Positions 13,151 through 28,100 of a stretch of 64,000 bases of DNA are shown here, one piece after another. Position 1 is the stretch's first letter, and each line of letters opens with the position of its first letter. The DNA is taken from NCBI RefSeq assembly GCF_910596095.1, contig NC_056546.1, positions 23,774,425 to 23,838,424 on the forward strand, written 5' to 3'. Source of the stretch: Thunnus maccoyii. Lineage: Eukaryota > Chordata > Actinopteri > Scombriformes > Scombridae. Position numbers and translations under genes: made by a program. The notes beneath the pieces were generated by a model, which made no database searches, was not told the DNA's origin, and worked only from the letters and a program-made list of their open reading frames with translations.

Positions 13151-16100
13151 GTTCTGGGTGATTTGGTTGACCTGACCCTTTAATTAATTCAATAATCAAT
13201 AATTAATTATTCTGTAGACAACCTACTGACTAAACTTAACTATATATGTGCAAATGCAATATCAGTACCATGAAAAACATTGCAAAATAATATGGACCCT
13301 TTTAAAAAGTCCTGACAAGATAAAAGAATAATATTTTTCCACTTGTTGAATCGTACAGATGAAATTCTGTACGTGATCTGTCTTACCTGCATCCCCAGAA
13401 ATCCCATGACAATGGAGTTGATTGTACCCAGAACCCCCTCTGGGTCAAAGGGTTGTGTGGTGTGATACATTTCCTGGAGAAGGCAAGATGAAAAGACCCA
13501 GAAAAGCTTTAAATCCGCTAACTGCACATGTCTTGTGATAGATAGATTAAATAACATATGCTATATGAAAAAGGTCTTACTTTGCATGTGGGGTACCTGT
13601 ACATGTTATCACCAAACATCCATCTATCGACGTATCCTGCCGCACCCCCAGTGCAGTTTGGGTAAAGACCATTATCACCAATTCCACCAGCTCCCAAATA
13701 CCCTCTGATAGCATTAAAGCACATAATCATTATGGAATAAGAAACTGTACAGCACTTACTAAAGTTATAAAGTTAAGTACTCACATTTCAGGAAAAGAGC
13801 TCTGGAAAGGATCGTTACTATTCGTACCAACACAGTATTTTCACACAGATGCCATGCAGGGTCACAGAGATGGGGAAAAAACACACAAAAAGCTGCACTG
13901 AGCAGAAGACACAGAGCGAGGAAGATGGATCCTCTGCCTCCGCTCCTCTTATTGCACATGACAGACTGAGATTGGCTAATTATGCCCTCTGAAGCATCCA
14001 CCACAAGCCCATAAATCACAGCGGTTCATAACACCAGCAACACAAGGTGCACAGTAACACCACTGCTGCAACAGCCTAAAACTGGAGATCATCCCAGCAT
14101 GCAGAGATGGATGAAATTTACACTGTTAGCATACGTGTGCAGTGGATTATTGAGTAGATTAAGTCAGTTGCATGACACTGGGAGCCTTGCTTGGACGTAC
14201 GTGGGGCAGTTGGGTACAGGCAGGAGGAAGGTGATGAACAGCCACAGAGTCTCCAGGAAAATGATAATCAGCCACTGTGGCCAATACAAGACCACATCCT
14301 GGAAGGGGTTCCACCAGTGATACTGCATCATAAATAAATCAAAAATAATGTTAAATAGTTTTAAGGGGGAATAAAACAGTTCATCTTTTGGACATTTTAC
14401 AATTTTGGACACTTTGCAATTGTTTAGCCTGTTGGCCAGTCTGTCCATCACTTGTGCTACAGATTGAAATATCTCAATGGATTGCCATGAAACTGAGTAG
14501 GCCTACAGATAATCATGGTCCCAAGAGGATGAAACCTACTGACTAAAGTAGTGACCGAATAATTAAATTAAAGATGGCTGAACTCCATTTTGCTGCTTCA
14601 GTTTAAGTATCCTAGTGTTGTGCATGCTGGCTCATGTCACCCTGAGATGTCTTATATTGGTACACTTGAACAGGACAGAGCCATTGTTAATGTTATCAGC
14701 AACAACTGTGCTTTTCCTTACATGACAAGTCAAATGTCTGCGGTGAAAAAGGCCTGTTAGGCTCACTTCATCTAGTGCTATCATCAGGTCAAAAATGTAA
14801 CTCATGTAGTAGCCTACCAGGAAAACTAATGACATTCCCCTCAGCCTCAAATGTACTTTGTTTTTAGTGCTAATTAGCAAACAATAGTGTGTTAAACTAA
14901 GATAGCAACATGGCAAACATAAGTGCTAAACATCAGCATGTTAACTGCTGAGCTAAGCTGACGTGGTATTAGCATTAAGCTCAAAGCACTATTGTGCCTA
15001 AGTATAGTCTCAAAGAGCCACTAGCATGACTGTAGGTGGCTGTATGTTTGCTCAGTTATCAACAGGAACAAGAACAACACCAAATGACAAAACTGGTCCC
15101 AGAAAGGCAACGTGCACACTTCAGATTAGACTTCTTTAATGTTGTTTCCCTGGTGTGTAATGACTGATGAAAGTGAACTTGACAGAGCTGCTCACCGCTC
15201 TCAGTGGGATTTCTTTCTGGCCCCAGAAAGTCTGCAGGAGAGACAGAACAAAGTAGGTGAAGGCCAGACGCTGCAGCACTCCAGGGATCCTCAGCCAGGA
15301 CCAGGACACTGCAATACATTCAAAAACACACAGCATAAACCCTCATCTGTGCCTCCATACCCAATGATGAATATATGAACGTACAACTCAGGCAAGGTAT
15401 AGATATAACTCACTGGTGTAAAGCTATTCCTGCTGATTTGAGCAAATTATAAATCAGGAAACTGATAATATTGGTGATATCATATTTTCAATCATCCTCC
15501 TACTACTACTACAGTACTACTACTTCCTGAAGAATGATGATGGACAGCGCGAGGCAATGGGAAATGGTGTCAGCCTTCCGGTATGGACATGTCAAGAATG
15601 TGGGAAGCTAATCAAAGATTCCCAGTTATCTCTTGGTCTCGACAAATTGGGGAGGCTAGGATTGGCTCCTGTTTGAGAGATTGATGGTAATCTACACATT
15701 AGTTAATTGAAAACCTCTTTGCCGCACAAAGTGCTGTAAAAACTATGTAATCCCAATCATTGATCAGGACGAATCAGATAAGAGGCGGAAATCTCCCCTT
15801 TCACAGGAAAAGAGAAAGCTCTTACTAATGACACATTTGTTAAATCTGCAGGTTACATCCCCAAAGGTAATTTTTACTGTTTCTGTATTCTGCTGGAAAC
15901 TGTAACACATTTAGTTTCACTATCTGATCAATTGATGTAGGTTTTTGTGTGAAATTAGGATCCTTTTGACGGTCAATATCTTTTAAGATGTGAAAGCTCT
16001 GCTGTCTACTTCCCATCTCTGAGGCTTTTCAGTAAGAGACTGAATAAAAAAGTATCTAACAGTACAGAACAGAGCTGTTTAAAGCCATCAGAAAGTACAG

Positions 16101-19100
16101 CAAACAGATTAGTTAAAAACTTTTTGTATTCAAACGTCCTCTGAAGGCTACTCAACAGTAGGATTTCGAATCTGACTTTCTGACCCCATCTTCATCTGAC
16201 TGATTTGTAACTGATCACAATCCAACAAAGGAGAAAAACTGTCAAATAGTCAAAAATTACACTTCCAAAACACATTGTTAAATTTTGCTAAAGCAAAACT
16301 ATACAAATATGTCAATGTTCAAAGGAATCAAAAAAACACCGTCATGTTGAACCACCATGTGTTTTTCAGGTTATCCAACAGACTAAAATATTATATGAGC
16401 ACTTTATAATTTTAAACCTGTATCACAGCATTTAAAATCTTAATTGAAGTATAAAAAGAAAGGGAAATCATCAAAATTGTAGTTTCAAGGTCTTCAGCGC
16501 TGGTTGACCATGATTTACTGCAGATATATAACCATAGTAACGTTTATTTGAAATGACTCATAGTTGATGTCAAAGGTTAACACCTTATTCTAGCTCGTCT
16601 GACATTGAAACAGTTTAACATATTGAGCTGATATGACTCCATTCTCTTATTAGATCAAACTCTGCGACTGAACTGCAGAGGACGTCCTTGGAGACAGAGG
16701 GCAAAGCTGCAGTTTATGGTAAAAGTCACTGCGCTGTTATGAGCAGCTCCAACAGCGGCTCTAACAGCAGCTGCATGGGGCTGAAGGGTGTAACACTATC
16801 TGTTTGTAATTGTCCATTACCGCAACGGTTTGTTTTTGCTCAATCTGCCTCTGTTAAACGTCCCCTGGTGCTGGATTTTGAGACAGCACACACAATAACG
16901 ATATTTTTGTTAACCCAGTTACACAGACATCCACACAGGAAAGTCCATTAGCACCGGGGATGGCTAATGTGTGAAGGGCGTCCTGTGCATCCCCAGGTGG
17001 ACGATGAAATGAGGATTTTCAGCTTGCTTCCCCTCCTCTAACCCTGACACAGCCCTGCAGCTTTTATCACAAATCTGGAGCTCAACCCATATAACATCTT
17101 TGTCTTTGTTACTTGACTAACTGCAGTTCATGAAAACAATGCCTTTTTGTGTGTTGCATGATATAAATGACTGAAAATACCTTGTCACAGAATCAGTGTT
17201 CAAATTGTTTGATGTAATGTAATATAACAGCAAATTCAGCTTGTTGTTACACACGCTCTAATGATGATGCCAGTACAGAACAGAAGATCAGAACAAACAC
17301 GTCCAAATGCAGGATGTATTTGTTCCATTAACAATAACATGCTACATATTTTGCACCTACATGGTCCGTCTCTTGGAGAATAGTTGAGGAAGCAGAAGCC
17401 GAGCATCAGGAGGACGACTGTTCTCCAGGTGATTTTGCGCAACAGCTGCAGGCGGCTGACTCCTCTCCTCTGCATGGATCTGAAAGCCAACACCACTGAG
17501 GTCCCAATGATAAACACAAACCTTTAAGAAATAACAGAATTATGTAGTTAAAAATATGTATATAAGAACAAAAATGTGCATATTCATGTATATTTTATAC
17601 TAAATGAGTATGGGACTCAACATGTATGACAGTGCACTTGTAAAAAAAATGTACCATGGCATCACAAGATCTGCCACAGTTAGACCTGCATAAAAATCGG
17701 AGACATGAATTAATATCAATAGAAACAAAGATACTTGATTTTGACGTCATTATACAGAGTTCACAGTTCTTTCCCTCCTCTAATCTCAGCAATCCAAAAA
17801 GACCACAACGTGAATGAAGACCAATGTTACGTCCTTAAAGTGCTGCCTCTGTCATTAATGTTCCATTTTGAAAAAGTATGATTAATAAACATCTGCACTC
17901 CTGTGACAGTAGCGGCCCTGCAGCAGAGAAAAGATTAATCAAACCACCTCTGAAATCAATACACTTGTAGATGTGGCAAAGAGGCTATTATAAAATTTAA
18001 ATTGAACACATCTCCAAAAAACAGATTGTATATTATTAAAGTTTTCATACCATTTTTTAGACAGCTTTTATTCATTAGAGAAAATGGACCCAGCATGGTT
18101 TAATGTTTGAACAACCCCTGGTCACTGGTTACTCAAGAGCACCTCGAGACTGGTCATTATTACTCATTCACTTCTCCCTCCCATACTGTCCCAGCTGCCA
18201 TTTAAACACATCCCTCCTCCTCCTCGTCTCCTCCTTGGTTGTTAATAACAATAAACATCTATGGATCTCGCCTTTTATTTGGCCTGCATGAGGAATGGCA
18301 TCCTGTGTGTTTGGTTTGGGACTGCATTTATCATAATTAGTGACAACAGGTCAGTAAGTGCTGCAGACATGTTGAGGACAATGCTGCCATTAAATAATCA
18401 GTGCAGACCAGGCTCTGTGTTAGAGATTATTAATACATTAATATTAAAAGTACTGGTTTCTTCCTTGAAACAGACTATGAGCTCTTGGTCCTTTTAGCTA
18501 TTAAATCTACTTGATTGGCAAAATTAGACAGAAGGCAGGAAACAAACTCAAATTGCTGCAACATGCAGGGAGCAGTTGAACTGTACAAGCTCTTATTCTG
18601 GTTTTATGTCATAATTTCGTGCATGTCTTGCACTTTACTTAACCATTCCACGGTGCATGTTGGAAGAACCAGTAACCTCCTCCGCCGTAGTTCACAAAAA
18701 CCATCACTGTGAGGGCAAACCTACAAAGACAGCACAATCAGTAAGCACTATAATACACTATTTAGTAAATAGTAAATAGTAAAGGAAGAGTAAATAATGG
18801 AAATGTGTGTGAGAATTAAAAACTGTCCCCCATTTTTAAAACATCATAAACACATGAAACACTGAATAAAACATATATATCAAACTGTTTACTTATCATC
18901 ACACCAATACTTTGATTCTGATGAAATATTAACTTTCAAATTAAAGTTAAAGAGGCCTTGGGAGGGGCTTTTTATTCTGTCACACTCCAAATGCAAGATA
19001 ATGCAATCTAAGCATTATGAATCACTCAGGAAATGAACACTTGTCCTCTGGATCTCCTCAAGCAGGAGTGCTGACTAAAGACTTTGCGTCTAATATATGA

Positions 19101-22100
19101 TACACTTTATACTTTAGCACTGGCCAAGGCTGCTGAAACACAGCACGTGATGGAGTGCTTCACTGAATCAGACACTAGAGGAAAAAAGGTGTTTGTATTG
19201 CATGTCAGAAAGTGGGTGGGTGCCATTACACAACACAAACTGGCAGAGGAATGTAAATGATTGCATGGTAGAGCTGTAGCGGAGGTTTGCTTCGAGGTGG
19301 TTTCAATCCTTTCACCATCCTGAATACCTAATTTATGGTTCTGATTCATGCGTTATTCAATCAAAAAGAAAAAAAAATCATAAGGGGGTCTTTAAGAGCC
19401 ATAACGAGATTAGGACAACCTCTAAGACTGTGACTGTCTGATAAGGTGCACTGTATCTACCTCTGCCTCCTCTTGTTTTTCTGCCGAGATTCAATTAAGA
19501 GGTACACCAAGCCATTACTCCTCTTTTAGCCCCAACCTGCTGATACAAGATTTTAATCTGCCACTATCATCTCAAAAAGGGCTATTAAAGTAGAGAAAAC
19601 CCTGCTTCATGCGTTCATGTACTCTTTCTCTCTCTCAAACACACAGATATGTACACTGGCTGTCATTTAAATTTTGACAAACATATCCATTAGTCGCCAT
19701 AGTGACAAAGACAAAGGTTAAATCACTAGCCAGATGAGACCGCGTGAAAATCACTGCAACATCAGGGCTTACTGGCCATCTTTTTAATTAAAACACTCCA
19801 TTTTAGGCAGATTACATTACAAATGCCGCACATGTGACACTAGTGGCTACTAATTATGATTAAGGGAAACTCTAAATGCCTAATTAATATGATGTGTACT
19901 GAGGTGTCTTTGTTTTATGTTGCATCAATGTTAATAGAAAAACAGATTATTTTCAGGTTGAGGCACCACAGGCTTGTTTCCTAATCAGGTTAAAGTTGTA
20001 AATATCCCTCATAAGCCTTCCATTGAACATTTGTCATCTTAGTAATAGACTTAATTCATGTCTGGGATTCAGTATTCATGATTTATAGTTAACAGATTAC
20101 AGATAGACGGGTCTTTCTAACAGCAGTGACAACTGGTTATGACTCACTGATAGACGCTTATGGACCTCTTTGATTTGAGTCACTGTACATGCATTACCAA
20201 TTAGAGTATCAGCTTAGTACATTTCTCCGTTGCAAATGGATAGCCACACTCTATCACTGCAGAGTATTGAGTTACCTTCTGACCATATCAAGCACATTTA
20301 TACCCATAGTCATAATAAATTACTAGTACTTGAGTGCAAATGCCAAGGTTATTTCTCTGTGGCCAAACATCAGAGCATATCTGAAACCCAATCAGAGGGA
20401 AAACTTGGAGCTTAGTCAAAATAAGGCACAGAATGAGTCAGCCACCTGGTGTCAAATGCAACTGACCATCCATTGTTTTGCCGTAATAGTTGTTCCTTCT
20501 GTTATACAGCATCACTAACTACTGACGGTGCGATTTTCAGCAGCAAGGGAAAACCGGCGACAGGCTTTTAGCAGTGCGCCACAAGATTAAAATCCAAATC
20601 CTTTTAGAAAAATTAACGTGCAACTGTTACTCCACAGTTCTCTGTATATCATGTCAGTGGAGCCTGAGCAATGATCAGAAAAACCTTTCAGCCCCCAAGA
20701 AAAGCCTTTTGCCTTCAGAAACGTCTCAGCATTTATTGCAGATGACTGATGTGTCTGTTCTCTGTAGAAAGTTGTTACTTATCAGGGGTATGGATCATAA
20801 GTCACAGGGCTGAGGAGGCACACGCAGCGTTAATCTTGAGAGCTGAGTCACAGTTTGATTAAGTGTGTTGTCAGGTATGAGAATTTCCAGTATTACCAAT
20901 CAGGATGTCAATATGCGACAAGTATCTGTAACCCTAGAGTGACATTTCAGCTAATAAGATTGAAGGACTGTGGCTAGAACTGTAAATGAAGGGAGGTTAA
21001 ATTTTAAAAAAAGAATTCCATTTATCCTCTCCTTGAACTTTTGCAAATTCATCCAAAAGGAAGCCACAGATGGAGAAGATGTCAGACGTCTGCTGGATGC
21101 TGCCTCTGTGCTGCTGGATTTCCTTTTGCTCTCCATTTTGGCAGGAGATCTATGGCCGTGTGGATGTGTGCTGATATGTTGACGGTATTATTACATCAAT
21201 TATTTGGCAAGGGGGAGGTCAAAGCCACACCAGCATCCTGTTTCCAGAGAGGCGTGCTTTGTGTCTACCCCCAGGCCACAATTAAGGCTAGCAGGGAGCC
21301 CAGATTCAATCACATGCATCACTCCTGTCCAACAGAAACACTCTGTTCCAAACCCGAGACGCACTGATATCAGAAATCATGCCCAAAGCTATACCGCCTG
21401 ATAACAAAAGCTTGGGGGAGCATGTGGCCAGACTGTGACCCCTGTAATTATTCATTATGCTGGGCCTGTACATCTTCATCATGCCTCAGACGGCTCGAAA
21501 AGGAATTAGCATGTGAACGAGCCGCATGTGGTGATAGACTGATAAACAGGATGGTTGTTGATGGCATACATACCCTCGGAAAGTGTCCAGTGAGCGCAGA
21601 CGTGTTGGTTTCGGTTTAGTGGCATTGTGCTCAGCTTCACAAGCATGTGCTCCGTCCTGTAGAAACAGTTGTAAGACAAAATAATGTCAACATTTAGGCT
21701 TTTCAGTATCTAGTATTACAAGTAACAAGCATTGGTCTTCTCAACATACACTATATGCCTTCTGTATGCTGTATGTTGTCTCAACTTGTGACTGCTGTTT
21801 CTCTTAAGTTAATCTGTGTTGGCATAATGTTGGCTTTTTCTGTTCAACTGAACATTTTAAAGCTGTATTAATTGATTTGTTGGGCACTTGAGGGAAGTGG
21901 AACAACCTGTAAACACAACATATCATACTGTCACCTTGTAAAGTTGATAAACTGCAGAAACGCAGCAGCATTAGCATTCATTTTAGCATTCATGTTTGTG
22001 GCCACCTGATTAATTTAAGTCCAATGTTCACTCTGCTTTCAGCTCTGTTTTGCTCTGCCAATTTCTGCCATTTTAGCTGCTGAATGCTCCATGAAGTTTA

Positions 22101-25100
22101 CTAGCCAGTTGCTAACTTTGTCTATATGCCATTTGGTCCTGGCAGACAGTGTGGAGTAATTTATCAGAGCTAATTTTGTGAATAATTTGAATGCTCCATG
22201 AAGTTTACTAGCCAGTTGCTAACTTTGTCTATCCGCCATTCGGTCCTGGCAGACAGCATAGAATAGTTTGTCAGAGCTAATTTTGTGGATAATTTGAAGC
22301 GATAAAGTTGCATTCTGTAAAAGCTGTGTTAGTCATTTGACACATTGCTGATATAAAAACATTGATTGATGCAGCTTTAAATAATTGGCTTTTTTTAACT
22401 GATGCATCTGTGATTCTAGTACAGCTTGATTGAGCCTCTTTGGAGCTCTCTTAATTGCCTCATGTTGCTTTGAAACTTACAAATTACTGATTGCCAGATC
22501 TCTTTTAATAGTTGAAAAGTTATGCTAATTAAGTCTAAAATGACCCTCTCCAGTAGCAGTGGTTAATTATAATTACAATACTTCATAATTAAAGTGTTCA
22601 TTAGTTTGTGTACTCTTGGTGATTTAACTTTTAAATTAAAAAAAGTAGAGAGGTTGAAAACAGTGGGCACATTTAGAAATACATCAAATGACAACACAAA
22701 TATAGACTTGTTGCTATTACAAATAATATATGCAAACGTCTCGAGATTTTACATAACTATAATTGTTCTGAGATGTAAAAATGTTGACCAAACAGAAAAT
22801 CTAAATTGCCACATGGGGTCAGAACTCCTCAAAATGATGTCGAGCATCTCTGTTTCCTGGGTCATCCTCTGTGCTGTGTGGCGGCGCCTCTTTTTCCTTC
22901 TCTCTGTGAAGGCAGTATTCAGATGACTCTGGCCTGCTGCCCTCTCAGTTGGATTAGCCTTACTCACTGGCCTCCATGCAGCAGTTTAAAGAGCCAGAGC
23001 AGGAAGACACCAGCACTAATATGTCATGATGGATCTGCATGCCATCCAGACAGCATATGGAGGACAGAGACATCTTGCTTGGAAGAATGAGAGGAGCTAT
23101 TCAAGCTCACCAAAAATACACAGCAGCTCTTGCCATCAAGCAAGATGATTAGACAAATGCTTCCATGTAAGTCTGCTGTACAATTGGCTCTGCTAACATT
23201 TGTATCAATCATTCCATTAGTGTCTCCCAAACGGCTTGATGACTGGAGTCTCAGAGCAATCTTGGTATGCATCTCAGGCTGCGTAGCTGGCCAATGAAAA
23301 TAATGCAATGTAACTGTTGGATCAAGGCAATGTTAACTTTTGATTAACAGAAAAGCATAAAGTAAATCATTTTTTTGCAGTAAGGAATAACTGAATGCTT
23401 TAAACACAGGAACAGGAATTTACAGGATTAAATAAACCAAACAAAGAAGAATGAAATATTCAAATAAAAATGTAAGAACTTATTTCTCATTCACACATTA
23501 CTGATGAACTGTGGGATTAATGCTGCATCTTGAAGTGTTTAGTATCTCAAGATTGTACAGTTCATACTGATGATACTACTACTCGAGTACTAACTTGATT
23601 GAAATCATTTGCTTGGTTTCATGATCTCAATCTCATCAATCACATTGTGTATTTGTGTCATCTCATTGCATTTATTAAGATATTAAGCGAATGCATTTTA
23701 CTTACGTTATCCACTGAGTACTGAGGGCCTTGGCAGCAAATGGTCTTAATAAATTTTGATGTGCTGCACCTCCTATGAAAGGGACAACAAGTGTGGGCTG
23801 CCTGGTTCTGATGGAGGACTAATCAGTGAAGAATGGTGTTTTCATTGAGGACGGTGTAATGAACATACCTGTAGATGTAGGGAGCCACAACAAATAAGAG
23901 CGCAATTATGGCCAGCAAGAGAGCTGCCACCAGGAGAGCTGGATAAGAAAATGGAAAAAGACGATGTTTACAAATTGGTGTTGTGTAATCAGACTGTATC
24001 GCCCTACGTCATAGCCTCTCTATCTGGAAGTCAATGTCTGACTGTGCATCTTTATCAGTCCAAGCTGTCTGCTTTACTCGCCTTCAGGCTCCCCTGTGGC
24101 TCTCTGTCAGTCAACCAGTGTCAAAGGGGATCCCTCAAGTGACAAACAAGAACCTAATGGAAAACTCTTGGTCAATCCATCACAGAGCAATCACTCTAGG
24201 TAATCTAACCCTGCCGGCATCCAAAAAGGAAAATGTAAGGCTACACTGGAGCTGGAAGGGCAAGGAAACAAAGACAGAGGGAAAGAGCTGGACTGCTAGA
24301 CGGCATCATAGATAGGAGTGGGGTCAAGATGATGTTATGCTGCAGCCTAGATGTCTTTTATTTGCTAAATTAATAAATAAGGACATTTACAAGGACCATA
24401 GAACAAGGATCAGGTTAAAAGTTTGGCACTGGGAAACACATTTTTGGAATTATAATTCCTTATATGCCTGCATCTGTTAACCACTACAGTACATCATTGC
24501 ATAATTTAGATTGCAGTTAATAGCAAAATTAGTGCACCATAAATAAAGCCAAATACAACTTGATCTCATATTTATTGTTTTCTGCAAACAAAAAAAAGCA
24601 AAAATGATTGTTCTTTCATGAGCACCGTCAGTATTCTGTTATCAGTACATTTTACGGCTGTGTTAGACATTATAAAACTATAACACACAGAATCAGGAGA
24701 TATCAGTATGGTCGTCTTGCGTCAAAGCAAAGAAAACAGGGAGGCAGTATGAGCTGTGTTTGTCTTCAGTGGAAAAACAAACAAAAAGAAGCCATTTTAA
24801 CCCGAGCTGACATCTACACTATGACATCCACATCCTATGATGTTCACTCATAAAAACACCATAAAGCTCTCAGCACATGAAGTGAAACAACACTAAATCT
24901 CTGCTAGCAGGCATGATCGTTCTATTAGTCTATGAGTCTTTTCAAAAGAACTAGATTAGTCTGCTCATCAATATGTTTGCTAAAGTCGAACACTTAATAG
25001 AAGTCAATATCTTGGATTTCTTTGTGAGAATTAAGGCCGCAGTAGGTGACTTGTGGTTTGTGGTACAATGCAGAATACAGTACTAACATGATTAAAGGGT

Positions 25101-28100
25101 GGATCTGATAGCAGCTGCACAGAAACATATCCTTGAAGAATACCACACACAACAAATTACCTCATGTAGCCCTGCAGCCAATCAATCTGAGACACTGAAG
25201 TAAACTTTGAAATTCCCTAGCAGGGCAACTCTAACCTGTCTTTAGCTGCTGACCAGACCATTACTTAAGCTGAGCAAGTCCTATGGGGAGTTTGTATAAT
25301 CACCGGTCTGCAAAGCTAATGGAAGCTCATCATACTGTGAGGGGTGCCGTCACACTGACCATATATCTGCTCAGATAATGGCTACTTGGCCTTAAAAGTC
25401 TGATCTACAACATAATCTGCAATATTGTTAAGTAGAGTGTACATTATGGAGAGAGATGCTTTCAAAATCCCATTATGCCCTAATCCTTCCACACTCCCTA
25501 ATGTATTACCCACAATGCTCTACGCGCAGAGCCAGGCCCTCAAAACAAACAGAAAAGCTTTTCTTTTATCCCTTTTCAAGAAAGCATGTCGTATCTGATC
25601 AATACACATCATGTCTCAAGAGATGGATGAGAATTACTGCTCAGTAGATGCGGACAAACCCGGTGATTCACCTCTTTGCTGACTCAATTAAGTAGAGAGT
25701 GGATCAAAGGTTCCCTTACTGTCACTGTGCCTCACCAACACAATCATGTTGACTGTGACAGTGTTGTCCACTTACGCAGGTATGCGTTGTTTGGTCTTTT
25801 ATCCACAGTGTGAATGCAGCTGGGATTACTGGCAGCGTCTGACATCTGGATCCAAACTGAGTAATGACCACCTTCCTCATATGTCTGACTCCACCTGCAT
25901 CCAAAACAGAGAAATATTGAGACACACTTTCCTTAAGAGCATCTAAAACCACAGACTGTATTATTTGATCCTCTCTGAAATTATATTTCCGTAGAAGCAT
26001 TCATTAAATTACTTTTTCCCTTTCTACTGCTGCTGTTTTTCTCTTGACCTGACTGAAAAAAGGGTCTTCCCATCTCCTTCCTTCCCAACACCTATGAAGC
26101 TCAAGAGCACCACCTAGTGCCCGTAGACCAGAAGTACACCTCTTTGCTCTCTGACCATCTCCAGTTTCAGACCCCAAAAACATGCATTACACACTCATAT
26201 TGATCTACTGCTGGGATGACATACTAGCTATCACTTGGAGTGTTTTTCAAAGGAGAAAAGGAAATCAATAGCAGCACAGTCTGGTTAGAGACCTCAGCAT
26301 TGATCTAAGAAGCTCAAGACCAGACCTCTGAGAGGGCCAGAAAAAACACCAGAGGCTTGTCATGCTGCAGCCGAGTCCCTCGCACCATGTTTACAGGTGA
26401 CCCCCCAAATGGAAAGCTCTGCCCCAGTTTCTTGTCAGTCCTGATTGTTTATAAATATGGCAGCTGTCTCCTCCAGTTAACATCCCCGGTGAGGTTTCCA
26501 CAGGACTTGTAAGCTTCGAAGCTTTAATGAGCCCTTTTCATCAATATTGGAATGTCAGGTCTTATTAACCCCAAAAAGGCTCCTGATCGATACCCAGTGA
26601 GGTAGTTTAAGGGAGGGCATCACTCAGGTCTAGAAAGCAGGTCAGGATTACTCCCCCAGCCCTGTAAATAATCTAGCAAACTGCTGATGCAATCATCGGA
26701 TGCCACCACACTATATTATGTTTAAAGACAAGAGCAATACACTCCCACAGGCAGAGTTAATATGAGTAAACCGGAAACAAATCAGCTGTTTTACCTCCCT
26801 GGACTGCAAGGGAAATTGAAAGCTGGTTTGATTTTACTGTTGCTCTGTTCGAATATTGATCTTATTACCTGCAAAGAGTTGCATTGTGCATTTGTGATTC
26901 CACTTGCACGGTCAAAGTGAATTTGGTACTGATCACTGCAGATGCATTGTTGTTGCTGCCTTTCACACTGACCAAATGCTGGTACACACACTGAAATGCA
27001 AGAAAACAGGTGTAACATTGAATAAATGTACATTGCACTCAAAAGTTAAACCATCAGAATGTCTTTAGTTTAGAGCTGTGGTTTCCCAGCCTGGAGTCAA
27101 ATCTGAGGGGATAACAAGATGATTAAAGATGTAAGATCTGTTAGATAAAATTACATTTATTTTTTTCTCACTTTTTCTCTATTTTTTACTGGATATGATA
27201 CATTTTTTGGCATCTAAACGTTTCAAATGAAACAATCTGGAGAGGAAAAATCACTTTTTTGGTCAAACTGCTCACAATTTAGGCCGAAAAGGTAGAGAAT
27301 GACTGGTCTAGAGTTTAGCAAAGCAGCCAACTTTCAGATTTACATATGGAAAATGCAGAAGAAAAGTAGATTTAGTCATGCTCTAACATTTACTTGCTGG
27401 TCTTCTCTTATATCCTAAAACTCCATTAATCTTTTTAGTGACTGAATCTGGGTGAGAAACATGAATGACACCTTTTCCAATGAATTACACTGTTGACTGT
27501 ACTTTATGTGAGGCTATATTCTTAATATTTTGTGTGCATTGCTATGAAAATGTTCAAATTCTTACAGGTATTTATGTTTTTGGGAAACTAAACTGATTTC
27601 AATGATGTTAATGTCTCAACAAGTAGAGAAACATGGACAGACAGTGAATATTATTTACCTTGTAGCAATAGTCTGAGGTGTAGAAGACCTCCACTTCATG
27701 GGGCAGCTGGTTATGAAACGATAACAAAGCCTGATCCATTTTCACAGCGTGTCCTGCATGATTTAAAACAGCACTGATTTACAACTGGTACACAAATCTT
27801 CATGTACATCATAAATATAAGATAGCAGAAGGGTGTATCAGATCACTATGTTCAGCAAGATCATTGTACTTACTCAATACTATTGACTGAGTCCTTAAAC
27901 TACTTGACATGTTCATTATTATATATAAAAGAAAAAAACAAAAAATCAAATTTAACCTTAATTACGAGGACCAAACATTGACACAAGAAGCCGACTGTTC
28001 GTCAGTGGAATCTGAACTGAAAACTTAAATTATTTAATCCAGTTTGTCTGGACATCACACATCACACCCACTTTCACCACTAATGAATCTAGTAAACTCA

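Larger units (their letters stand above)
11957..13386 (-). other. hgsnat intron 14
   Basis: Intron of about 1.4 kb, mostly unremarkable apart from the MITE at 12806-13184 with its T17-G22 homopolymer. Confidence 0.6.
21657..23705 (-). other. hgsnat intron 6, with a repeat block at its left
   Basis: About 2 kb intron. Family B repeat copy 2 with its tandem duplication fills about 21855-22385; beyond it I see no named element. Confidence 0.6.

Noticed and set aside
22594-22926. 110-codon plus-strand open frame inside hgsnat intron 6
   Set aside because: Low-complexity, with no recognisable family and no splice context; overlapping frames on both strands are equally open.
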